Counted from the stretch's first letter, positions 8,938 to 18,484 are shown. The stretch: 20,912 bases of DNA from Saccoglossus kowalevskii (GCF_000003605.2 NW_003108582.1:43394-64305); one strand, 5' to 3'. Numbers and translations: made by a program. The notes: generated by a model not told the origin, from the letters alone.

Positions 8938-10591
8938 CGCAGTCATTAAAAGAAAAACAGGAAGAAATACCGACAAACCGGCATGTGGAGTATTTGTCGG
9001 TTAATTCAGAGCCCCAGTCATTGTCAAACGAAAACTGCATTGCGGCTCTTTCTGCAGCATGTAGAAACATGATAGCAGATTTGGATAGTCCAGTTCAAAG
9101 GTCGGTGAATCATCAGCTATATAGTGTTGTATCGGATAATGGAATACAAAGTCCTAGTTATGAGCAGGTACCAAGTCAGTATCCAACAATCCAACAGGGT
9201 ATGGTTCCTTCCCCATTTATGCCACAGAACCAAACATTCCAAAGTCATGTACCACAGCTAGATAATTTGAGCAGTATCGGATGCTCACCCATCACTGATG
9301 GGGGGCAGCAGACTCCAAATTCTGTTTCTTCCGGGACTTTCCATCTCCAGTATCAGAATTTTTTGCATGACCCTCCCATGGAACTGGCCGAGCCGAAATC
9401 CACGTAGGAAAAGAGCGCGTAAAAGAGACGCATCGCTTGATGGGGAGGAACAACCAAAACGACAAAGGAGGAAAAGGAAAAAAGCTGATGACACAGTCAG
9501 CATGGAAGGTGAAAACAATAGTATTGAAAGTGGCTCGATCATTGGTAGTATTGACGAACAAACAAACAAGCTACTAGAAGAAGCGTCTTTGATCAGCGAA
9601 AGTGATCTTTGTGGCTCCCATGAATCAAATTTAGGGCACCATGAAGGTGCAACATTTTTTAAAACTGAAACCACAGAAACTATGCTCCCAACGCCTCCTG
9701 ACATGCAGAGTTCAAGTCCATTGGATGCGGTCACCATGGCAACAATTTCGTCGGATTCTCCACATATGTTAACATCTCCTACATCATTGAATTCTCCTGC
9801 AAGTCAACTCCCTACGTCTAATGAAGTTCCCAGTGGGCCACAACATCCCCTGACCCCATCAAACTCGGAACATTGCAGCAATAACAATAATAACACTGTT
9901 CCAAAAAATCAACAGAACTCAGAAGTAAATAGTTTGTGCATGTCCACGGAGATAGCGAATCACATATCAAGTTGCCCTAGTAGTGTTAATAGTATTAGTA
10001 ATGATAGAGAGGATCTCTCTTGTCCAGTCTTTGATGGAATGCTATCCAGGCCCGATAGTAGTTGCAGTGTAGAAGGCAGTCATTCAAATATGAATTGTGA
10101 ATTGGAGGACGGGGAAAGCATCACCCCTAACAGTGCATCCATTCAGAATAATGGCCTGTGCCACCCAAACACTACCGTTTTCATGTGCACTGCTGGAACA
10201 GCCAGTGTTACGTCGACGTATTCAACCTCATCAACTGCTGGTCTATCTGCGGGCGTTGTTTGTCAGCAGGCACCTATTAATAGTGGGCAACCCCCCTTGA
10301 ACAATAACCAACCAGAGGAGGCCCACCCACTGGAAATCCTGCAGGCACAGATTCAGCTGCAGAGGCAACAGTTCAACATTAGTGACACTCGACCTCTGCC
10401 TTTCAAAAACCAACCCAAAGCACCCACGAGCCATAAAACGAAAGGCACCAAAACGGCCAAAGCTGCAAACCAAGTCGATGTGGAAACCTTACTAGCTGAG
10501 GAGGACTCAACGTGGTATATGCCCACTGATGCACCTAAGGAACCTACGAATATGTTGCCATGGGAACATAACAAGAAGACGTCTGATAAAG
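6241..10591 (+). CDS. MN1: MN1 ortholog, giant first coding exon (two apparent frame changes)
   Basis: This encodes a transcriptional co-regulator of the MN1 family, a largely disordered nuclear protein that acts with DNA-bound factors. The start at 6241 follows in-frame stops (TGA TAA at 6229-6234) and has A at -3. The recognisable order matches human MN1: disordered H/Q/N/P/G-rich N-terminus, a MAxR(D/N)...AxLG segment (residues about 616-636), polyQ, CIAALSAACRNMIADL, a basic RKRARKRD cluster, acidic/Ser-rich linker, HPLEILQAQIQLQRQQF, then WYMP and PWE. The last long motif is identical to human over 17 residues. Length is about 1450 residues across the exon, against about 1259 in human exon 1 and 1320 for the whole human protein. 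The reading runs frame 1, then 0, then 1, with changes inside 8889-8937 and 9271-9407. The exon ends with phase-1 G at 10591 before a GT donor. Family identity is very firm; intactness of the frame is not. Confidence 0.93.
8377..8430 (+). repeat. PolyQ tract of mixed CAG/CAA codons in MN1
   Basis: Eighteen codons (residues 713-730), all Gln except one His (CAT) at position 4. CAG and CAA are mixed, which usually limits expansion. Human MN1 has a longer polyQ tract in the same relative region, before the conserved C-terminal half. Confidence 0.95.
8889..9407 (+). other. MN1: MN1 reading block B: conserved ALSAAC-NMI region (frame 0)
   Basis: Frame 0 is open from 8889 to the TAG at 9405-9407. 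It starts with an amphipathic, probably helical stretch (VTEAVKQLQRMTQSLKEKQE) and then reads CIAALSAACRNMIADL at 9036-9083, matching human CLAALSTACQNMIASL. This proves that frame 0, not frame 1, is the ancestral reading here. The remainder (QYPTIQQGMVPSPFMPQNQT, then SVSSGTFHLQYQNFLHDPP) has MN1-like composition. There is no ATG in good context that would make this an independent gene, and the motif order places it directly after block A. It must therefore be joined to block A by a -1 change within 8889-8937. Confidence 0.85.
8916..8947 (+). promoter_or_regulatory. Candidate -1 frameshift element (slippery heptamer plus hairpin)
   Basis: G TTA AAC lies at 8916-8922 exactly in the frame-1 register, so a tandem -1 slip re-pairs on GTT AAA and continues with CAG in frame 0, the frame carrying the conserved motif. 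GTTAAAC is a known functional arterivirus heptamer, although not a strict XXXYYYZ. The frame-1 TGA is at 8935-8937. After a 10-base spacer, AATGAC (8933-8938) can pair with GTCATT (8942-8947) over a three-base loop, giving a short and rather weak 6-bp stem. No pseudoknot was identified. The alternative is a one-base deletion in the sequence. Confidence 0.3.
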
Positions 10592-10605
10592 GTAGGACAG
10601 TTTAA
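9271..10605 (+). other. MN1: MN1 reading block C: conserved C-terminal half (frame 1)
   Basis: Frame 1 reopens at 9271. Coding character is convincing from 9403, where block B ends: a basic cluster RRKRARKRD (9403-9429) and KRQRRKRKK form a likely bipartite nuclear localisation signal, comparable to the GRGRRKRD cluster of human MN1. A Ser/Thr/Asn/Pro-rich linker of about 290 residues follows, with many SP/TP sites. Next come HPLEILQAQIQLQRQQF (10324-10374), NQVDVETLLAEEDSTWYMP (WYMP at 10513-10524) and PWE (10558-10566), all in human order. Without splicing at 10592 the frame adds G-R-T-V and stops at 10603-10605. The +1 change from block B lies within 9271-9407, most likely near its end. 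Confidence 0.9.
10592..10597 (+). other. Splice donor ending the MN1 giant exon
   Basis: AAAG|GTAGGA: the exon ends with one base (G) of a split codon (phase 1). The preceding residues PWEHNKKTSDK align with human PWEKAKPQNPNSK, after which the known exon 1/exon 2 boundary falls (human exon 2 begins with Glu, a G-initial codon, which fits a phase-1 G). The intron position is therefore probably conserved. The stop 12 bases downstream in the intron (10603-10605) would truncate any unspliced product. Confidence 0.75.
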
Positions 10606-11226
10606 TATTTCGCAAGACATACAGACACCTGATAGCTGTTAGAATGAGCACGTTTTGCGTCCTTGGTAGATGCATCTAATTTGATGAACATTACTTTTGA
10701 ATACACTTTCATATATTTTATACCAGCGAAGTGATTAGAAAAAAAAATTGTATAAGAGCATTAAGTCCTTTTTCTACTATCTGAAAAAACACTAACATTA
10801 TAAAATTAAGTGCATTAATTCCGAAAGCTTTGAAACAATGATCACCGTTATCTACTTTATACCACCTCGAAGAAATTAAAGTGCTCTCTCTTGGTGTCAA
10901 AGGTCAAAGAGACTTTCTTTACATAATGACAACATCTAATTTGGAATTGAGTGGATATTATTTTGTGGGATTAAAAAGAAAAGAGTAATCCTGAGTTTTT
11001 TTTAAGCTTAATTTTTCAGTTGTACATAATTATTTTAAGTGTTTTCTGAATGCCCGTTTCAGTCGCTTGTGTTTTTCATCTCTTGTGTAAGGTGTTGACG
11101 ATGTCTGCCACGTAATTTCTTCCACCTGTTTTATAAAGTTGTGAATCAGAAAATTTTTTTTTTTTTTTTTTCTTCAATAAGTTAGTCACTTATTATTTGT
11201 GTATTGTTTGAATGCCACAAAAGTTT

Positions 11227-11261
11227 GGGGTGGGGGTGGGAGTGGGGGTTGTGGTGGTGGG
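11227..11261 (+). other. G-quadruplex-prone G-rich block in intron 1
   Basis: The runs are GGGG (11227-11230), GGGGG (11232-11236), GGG (11238-11240) and GGGGG (11244-11248), with loops of 1-3 bases, followed by GGTGGTGGG. This satisfies the G3+N1-7 consensus with very short loops on the sense strand, so both DNA and nascent pre-mRNA could fold. It stands out in surroundings of about two-thirds AT, some 630 bases after the splice donor. Confidence 0.7.
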
Positions 11262-12873
11262 TTTTAAGAAATGTGACACACAGTAAGCTGGTTTAAAGTA
11301 TTCATGAGCCAAAGACACCTTCAAGCAGTTTCTCAAGCTTGACTGCTTCAACCAAAGTGTGCTCTGATTGTATGACTTGCCCATCAATTGTGTGTCTTCA
11401 TCATCTGCTCACCGTCTAGTAATGCAAAACTGCGAGGCAATGCATTTCGCTACTTATTAATTCCTGGGGCTCTCGCCATAAGTCAGCTTGTGCGCTCTGA
11501 ATATAAATACAACGACGACAGCACTGTTGTGCACTAATTCCCCCTCCCACTTCGTTGGAATAAAAGCACTCGTAACGAAACTCAGCTACGAGAATTATGC
11601 AATTTTTTTTTTTTATAAATTTCAGCAGCGGTTGCCCAACTGCTGGATTACCATAGCATGAAAAGGACTGTCTCCTACGAGACAAATTACGGCAGTGTAA
11701 CAAAACCATGATATTTAAATACCCTAACCTCCTGACATCTGACTTGAATGGTGTCGATTTCACTGGCATATCTAGTGAGTAGCTGCGTTGCATTGAACCA
11801 GGATTGTTCTAGTTGTCAAGTCTATCCTCGCCCTTAGTGATACATACTGTTTATTACATTTTTTTTAGGATTAAAAAAAAAAAAAAAAAATCAGTATAAA
11901 TCCTAATTTTCTTCATTTAAAAACTCTACTTCACTGATTTTATCATTGCCGTGAATTTTATTAAAAAACAGTTGTGTGTAAAAATTATGTCTGATAAATT
12001 TTTTGTTTAACTTTAAGTTTGATTTTTATTCAAACATTTTTTTGGATGAAAAATTCATATTTGAGCCAATTTTATTGAAATTATATTTTTCAACTAATTT
12101 TAATTTGATGGAAATGTCAACATTTCCTGGAAATACAGAGTTTCTAATTCAATCATTGATTCAAGCCCCTGGTAGTAAACTTTTAAAATTCTGTCCTTCA
12201 CAGTTTCCCTGTTAAAAGTGCTTTCCCCATGCAGGTTAAATAAACAACCATTCCTAAAATTTGTATAAGTTTAGAATGCGTTTGTTTTTGTTTATATTCA
12301 ATGTATTTTTCAAGGAGAAAAGTGCAAGGTCTGATTTTGTGAAGGTTTCGCTAAAATGGTTACTGCGTCCATGGCAACGCTTTAAAATAAATGGCATTTC
12401 ATGGGAAAATTAGTAAGAAATTCTCAAATTGAGTTGAATTAATAACCCATTTTTCCATGTAATTGCAATCTGCTACCAAGGAAAGAATTAAACTGACTAG
12501 ATGATAAAAATTCTCTCACAAATGACAAGCTACCAATATTTCTATTTTTCGTTTTCTCGTGAAATTTTACTTTTTTTTTGTTTTCCCCAATGTATTGAAT
12601 TTGCAAAATTTGAAGAAAACAATTAAGTTGGGTGTGGAAGGTTGTGGATAATTCCTGCGCTACATCTTTCACAATACTGAACACTGATTGGTGTTTTCCG
12701 GACTCGCAACACCCGAACAATAGATCCATTTCAGTTACTTGCAAGGTGTTCCAGTTATGCAAATTCTGTTGTTTGTTGGTGTCAGCAATTCTGTTATATC
12801 AGGTGCCCATTAGTTCTGTTGTCACATTGTGTCATTCTACTAGTGCTTTTAGTGACTCTCTCTTCCTTTACAG

Positions 12874-12950
12874 GTCTCGCTGTGTCAAATGATTTCAATT
12901 TTGGGTTTCATATCTTACAAACATCTACTGTGTACATTCTTGGCAACTAA
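12874..12950 (+). other. Best-looking acceptor and short terminal frame (weak candidate for a last exon)
   Basis: CTCTCTCTTCCTTTACAG ends at 12873 and is the best acceptor I see in the intron region. Joined to the phase-1 G of the MN1 exon it would encode 25 residues beginning GLAVSNDFNFGF and end at TAA 12948-12950. Human MN1 ends with about 61 residues from exon 2 (finishing SNRFGTFVAALT). Apart from S-N-x-F there is no real similarity, so this may be a cryptic site or an alternative end. Confidence 0.12.
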
Positions 12951-14898
12951 GGCTGGTGATACAGTTAACATAAACTAATTACAAATAAAAATGTTGCAAA
13001 AAAAAAAAACATTTTTAATTTTAAAACAAATTTGGCTTCTGTATTTAAAAAATAGAAAATTAATGAAAAATTACAAATAATTAGAATGTGTGAAGTATTT
13101 TAACGCATTTGTAAAGACAGGACTAAAACTAAAATACTAATTATTGCTCAATAATATATACATTTATTATTTCTATTTATTATTTAAATATAATGTATGA
13201 CTTAACCAATATTTTACTTTATTTTCATGCGACGAAAGATGGGAATACCAGCTGTTATTATTAATAATGATTGTTCTACCATAAATCGTCACAATTGCAC
13301 AATCAGTACACAAATAAAATTATCTCAGTTTTATGCACAAAATTTTAAAACATAGAATTACAATCAATAATGTTTGTTTAATTCAATGAATAAGCTTTTG
13401 ATGGTTCTCTCGTTGAAGTGGTTTGGTTATGTGTAACCAGGTGAAACATGGAAAACGTGGCAACCTCTCTGACATTGCAAGCTCTTGCGTTTTTAATATA
13501 TTTAGAGTTAAAAAAAAAAAGGAAAAACCAAAATCTACTTGACAAAGAAAAAAAAATCCTTTGGTTAGCAATTATCTTGTTCCACTGAGAAGAAAAACTT
13601 CCACCAATCATCGTTACTACACTTCCCATCATTAGGTTTTAAGATACGAGTACAAATTTTTTTTTTTTTTTGAAAATTCTTTCCCAAATACAATAATGAG
13701 AGCGATTGAAATTATATTCCTTTCTTTTTTTTTTTTTTACTTTTTTAGGATGCTTTAAACGTTTACGATGTTAAGGAAATATAAAAGGTGGTTAAGTGGT
13801 GTAATTTTGTTGCAATTGAAAAAGAAAGCGTCTGTTGTAAACTATATGTATGCAAATCAGTAAAGGATTTAATTGAATATCCTCCTAATAGAGAAAATGT
13901 TCTCCCAAAAAAACCAGAGTTGCCAATCCTAGTCATATTTTTGATGAATCACTTTCAATCCCTTGACTGAAAATATTTATATTCGTCTACGAATTTGTAG
14001 TTTTCAAGATTGAAGTGGTGTTTAAAAAAATTTGATTTTCTTTTTCCTGTTTTGATCAAATTTTGCGATAAATTACCTCCGGCAAACACGTGTGATCATT
14101 AGAAAGTGTGCGAAAGGTTGCCTTGAAAAAATTGATAATAAAAACATGCTACGGTGCGTAATTTCCACCAATTTACTCCTCAACGTCTTCGCTTCACAGT
14201 TCAGTAAATCCATTCGAAAAAACTGAATATACAAAAAAAAAAAAAGGAATCAAAAATTTATGCTGCTTTTATTAATAAATCAAAAACTAATTTTCATTTT
14301 TTTTTTCATCTTATTTCAGCACATTCAGTTTGACGGTGTTTTTTGTAAATAACAAACTTTTCATTCTAAACTAAATTTTTTTTGGCTCACTGATAAATGC
14401 TTTTATAATTTATTTTTGGAAATAAAATATTCATTGCTTTTGTTGCACGTCATATAACTGTAAAAAAATGAATTTTCGAATACTTGACCTTGAATGTATT
14501 TTCCCAGATTTGCTTATTTTCCCACTGAACTTTTTTCGGAGTTTTGTTTTGCTGTAGTCAAAATTTGCCACCATGGAAACGATCAAAATTCTTTGCCCAC
14601 AGAATTGCTACAAGAATTGTATTAATACTTTTATAACCAGTCCAATAATCTTGCCTGATTTCTGATGATTTTTAACAACCCAACTCGTGGAATGTGTTTT
14701 TAAAACCCCTTTTTTATAGCTTGTTATAAACTTAAAATTATTTTTTATGTCTGAACATGAATAGTCCAAAGTCTTAAAAAGAACCTGGTATTTTCAAGGG
14801 GGGTGGCTATACATTGTATTTTTACTGGAATTTTATTTTTTTCTGCTTGGAAAAGGACTTCTTGGTTTGAAATATGTGATTTCTTTTTGAATTTGCCA

Positions 14899-14926
14899 TT
14901 AACCCTTAGAGCGACTGACTCCAGTC
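14899..14926 (+). mobile_element. Possible piggyBac-like terminal sequence (TTAA-CCC...)
   Basis: TTAACCCTTAGAGCGACTGA at 14899-14918 has the layout of piggyBac-superfamily ends: TTAA target duplication, then a CCC-initial terminal repeat, then a small subterminal inverted repeat (GACTG 14913-14917, CAGTC 14922-14926). I did not find the partner end (GGGTTAA) within the following 2 kb, so this could be a solo or truncated non-autonomous copy, or coincidence. Confidence 0.25.
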
Positions 14927-16666
14927 ATCATTTACAAATTTAAACCCACGTAACTTTTCCCATTTTTTTTTCAAAGATTTTTTTTATCAGACCTTGTAGG
15001 CTATGTCAAATTATATCTATTTGGCTGAAAATTAACAGAAAAATTCCCAAAACAATTTCACCATATTTGTTGCTTATTTATTTTTGGAATCACAGTGAAC
15101 ATTTCTTCTGAGTCTTTAGACAAGCAGTCATAGCGTATATTCACTTGCGTCTTCAAGACAAGTCACAGTAAAATTTTGCTCTTATGAATACGCTTCTATG
15201 CAAATGCACACTTTGACACCTGGAATAAACTCTAAGGAATAATAAAGAAATCTCCACAGAAATCCATCCTTGAACTTTTATCAACGAACAACCATCTCTT
15301 TATCAATTTAAGTGTTCTATACCCTAAAGTGTATTTTTGGCACCGTCTACATTGTATGTCCCGCTGAAATAATCCTTGACATCGACTTCTACTAAAACTA
15401 TGAGCTTCTTTACCATCATTGAACGTGAAAAGTAACTTTTTAACATCAGCACTATGTTCACGAGAAATAATTTTTTGAAAATAATAATAAAAAAAAATCT
15501 GGTGTTTCTTTTTGCGGGTGAGTGAATAAGGAATGACAATGCGACCAGAGTCCAAAGATCAACATTTTTCTTGGCATTCATTCAGAATACAAGAGAATGG
15601 TCTTTTTTTTTTTTATTTTCACAAAACATGATTAAGCTTAGTAGCCATGTAGCCATCTAATGTACTCCACCCAGGTACTATAGATCATCATTATATTCAT
15701 TTTTTGACAATCAAAGTCAATTTCATTTCTTATATTATTGATGTTACCGTAGTTAGCGGGGACATTTTTATCTTGCTTAAAAAATCTCATTTGGTTGCAA
15801 ATTTTCTTTTATTGCGGGACTTGCGAAGAAAAGAAAAGCCACACTCATTGTCGTTTTTCTTACAGGTGTAAGCTTCAGTATGTCTTGTGATATTGTTTAC
15901 TTAGGCGAGCAAGCATTGTCTGTTTTGAACCTATTGTTGCGCATTTCTCTGCTTTATCCAGTTTTGTATATACCACGTTTGTTAAGATGCATTGGCGCCG
16001 CGAGAATTCCAATGATATCTATCCCTCCCCTCACGTAACGATGCAACCGGAATAATAATGAATTCCGTCGTTTCTCTTCCCATACATAATAGCTGTATAC
16101 AAAGACTGATGAAATGTATCCAGTGTCTCGTTCAGCGACGATACTTAGAGAGTACAAGATGTCAGCTTTGCATGACCCAATCCCCATTCCCTTTTCCATC
16201 TTCTATCATGAAGACTTTGTACAAAAAGTTAAATTTTCAATCCAATCAGAAGAGTTTTTTCCCTGATTTTTAAAAAAATTGGATTCACAGCAGTCACTCT
16301 GTTTGCTCATTCACTTCACAAAATTGCATCATTTGCTCAAATTGTTCTCTTCTTTCATTTGTTTTAGGTTATAGAAATTTACACATGCGTGAAATGTTTT
16401 AATATTTTATCAACATTTTCAGAAGTAAATGTTACCTCTAAAGCTAGGCATGTAGTAGTGTTAACCGTAGATTTATTCTGCTCTTTTAATTTCGTCTCTG
16501 GCTTCTTTTTTCCCCCTAATTTGTATTCCTACCTGTATTTGGAGTAATCCAGTGTGTTTTCAGGGATAATCCCCATTTTATAATAAACTAAACCACTGGA
16601 AATTCTGCCAAATATTTATGGCAATGTCAAATTTTACTAGTATGTAAACATTTTTAATATACTGAC

Positions 16667-16722
16667 TGGTATTTTTCAGATTTTGCCTAATGGTTGGTAT
16701 TTTTCAGATTTTGCCTAATTGT
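16667..16722. repeat. 28-bp tandem duplication
   Basis: Two adjacent 28-base units (16667-16694 and 16695-16722) differ at one position (G or T at base 26). Each contains TTTTTCAG, an acceptor-like core. A decayed partial third unit may follow from 16723. Confidence 0.9.
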
Positions 16723-18219
16723 TGGCATTAATTTGCATATTACGCTTAATTGTTATTCTCTTACATCATTTACTGATTGCAAAATTTTGTTGGAGTAAAC
16801 AATATGCAAACTAACAAATGGGTGAAAGGTTATCAAAGTGAGTGACAAAATCATTGGAGCCAGTAATGATGTAAAATTTTTGAAGCTGATTTTTTTTTCA
16901 TGAGGATTTATTTTGCTTATTTGCTTTGTGTCTTTACCAAGGCTTGAGTATTCAGTGCACTGCTTACCTATATTCAGTAGTTAGGTTGCACTTGTTCCCA
17001 CTTCCTCAATGTACTTTTTTTTCCAACTACTCAAAACGCAACTGTCTGTCTGTCTCGTGACAAGGATGTCAGGTTGAGCAGCACATGGTATATGCACTGA
17101 TGTGGTCGCCTAGCAACCTGGTGACATCTGTTTTTGCTCCATTTCCTTCGAATGAGAACCCCTCCCAAATCATTCATTCATTCCCGAACTATACTCAGCA
17201 ACAGTTCATTTAAATCAACCGATCAAGTAGGCGGGCGAGCGAGCAAGAGACCAATTTATATTTGTTCAACGTTTAGAAATTAATCACAGAATGAAAAATA
17301 TCACCTTGCACTTGTAAAAAGAGGTTCATTATCAGGACAAATTTGTAGTGATAACACACTCTATTATTAACACAGTTTGTGCTGAATAATCTTGACCTTA
17401 AAGTTGTCGAGGTAACCATTCATCAGTAATATCATCTCTTTAAAACAACCACTCGAGCCAACGCAGGCTACTTTTTTGAATTAGGATGCATTTTATACAC
17501 TAAAAAATAGAACTGGCAGGAAAAAAAATTGTGCTAATTTGTCGGATTTGTTTAATTCGTTACATGGCTTTATTCTATAGTGTTCTGAAGCTTCCACTTA
17601 ATACTGCATCATTTTCACGAGTGTCTGAGAAATGGTGTGTTTTGAAAAGTGTAAAAATGCTAAGATTGTCACAGAAATATATAAACGTAATGAAGTTAAT
17701 TTTTTGTGAGGGTTTGCGGGCAAGTTGTGTGAATGGTACTTTCAGGGACAGCAAGTCGAATATGCAAACTACAAACATCAAATTACTTTTTCAAATCCAA
17801 CCCCACTCTCTCACTAAGAATTGACTTGCGAAATTTCTCTGTTTTACTATCCAGTAATTTCACAAAATATGAAAATTGTTTTATTCAAATCAGTCACCAT
17901 GTGAAATTGTTCAATAAATTTTAGCGATGAAAAACAGTATTTGTCTTAAAAAATAAGAATAAGGATGGCACTGTCCATCAATAATAAAGAAATGTCACAT
18001 GAAATATTTTTGTTACAGTGCTGATTATACAAAATAAAGGTTAAAGAGAAGTAACAGCAACTTTTCTATGAAATTTTAGTTTGAGGACATGCCTTCATAT
18101 TTTCTAATTCTAAAGAGTTTCTGTCTGCAAAAATCTAGAGGCTGATTTACCGGATGTCATTCACAGACCCACGCCTGATCAGTGCCTAATTTTAATATTT
18201 TTGTCAACAATGCTGGTTC

Positions 18220-18272
18220 ATCTTTGTTCTAAATTGGTATATTGGTCTAATCTCCTCAGTCAGAACAAAGAT
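18220..18272. repeat. 11-bp perfect inverted repeat with SOX/TCF-like arms
   Basis: ATCTTTGTTCT (18220-18230) and AGAACAAAGAT (18262-18272) are exact reverse complements separated by 31 bases. Each arm contains AACAAAG/CTTTGTT, matching SOX and TCF/LEF HMG-box cores. It may be a hairpin or a paired HMG-box site. Function is inferred. Confidence 0.6.
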
Positions 18273-18442
18273 ATTGTATCTCTTTTTAATTCAGAAATAA
18301 CTGATCTGAAACATGAGATTTGAATTACTGTACTCCATGAAAGTAAAAAAAAAAAATGTTTTTACAACTTCTTTTTATTTTTGTTAATTCTTATTTGCTT
18401 AGATTATTTCTCTGAGGGGGTGGCTAATCCTCGTGTTCAGGA

Positions 18443-18443
<1 letters not shown>

Positions 18444-18484
<41 letters not shown>

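Larger units (their letters stand above)
10592..18443 (+). other. Probable MN1 intron 1, AT-rich, no gene recognised
   Basis: The sequence after the donor is AT-rich, dense in T and A homopolymers (T tracts at about 11154-11171 and 13718-13738, an A tract at 11872-11890) and has no open frame with family motifs. Frames above 80 codons (for example - strand 11416-11793 and 15232-15555) are anonymous. Features seen are a G-quadruplex-prone block (11227-11261), octamer motifs, a TTAACCC element (14899), a 28-base tandem duplication (16667-16722) and a SOX/TCF-like inverted repeat (18220-18272). Acceptor-like sites occur at 12873 and 15865, but the frames they open do not resemble the MN1 C-terminus. 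Confidence 0.55.

Noticed and set aside
11633-11719. Acceptor-like TTTATAAATTTCAG followed by a 28-residue phase-compatible frame
   Set aside because: The encoded peptide (AAVAQLLDYHSMKRT...) has no resemblance to the MN1 tail; T-tract acceptor look-alikes are common in this intron.
11416-11793. 125-codon minus-strand ORF
   Set aside because: No recognisable domain, interrupted coding look around a poly-T tract, and no supporting promoter or splice context.
15866-16038. 57-residue frame after a good acceptor (TCGTTTTTCTTACAG), about the length expected for the MN1 last exon
   Set aside because: The translation is strongly hydrophobic (LSVLNLLLRISLLYPVL) and has no MN1 tail motif; a chance frame is more likely.
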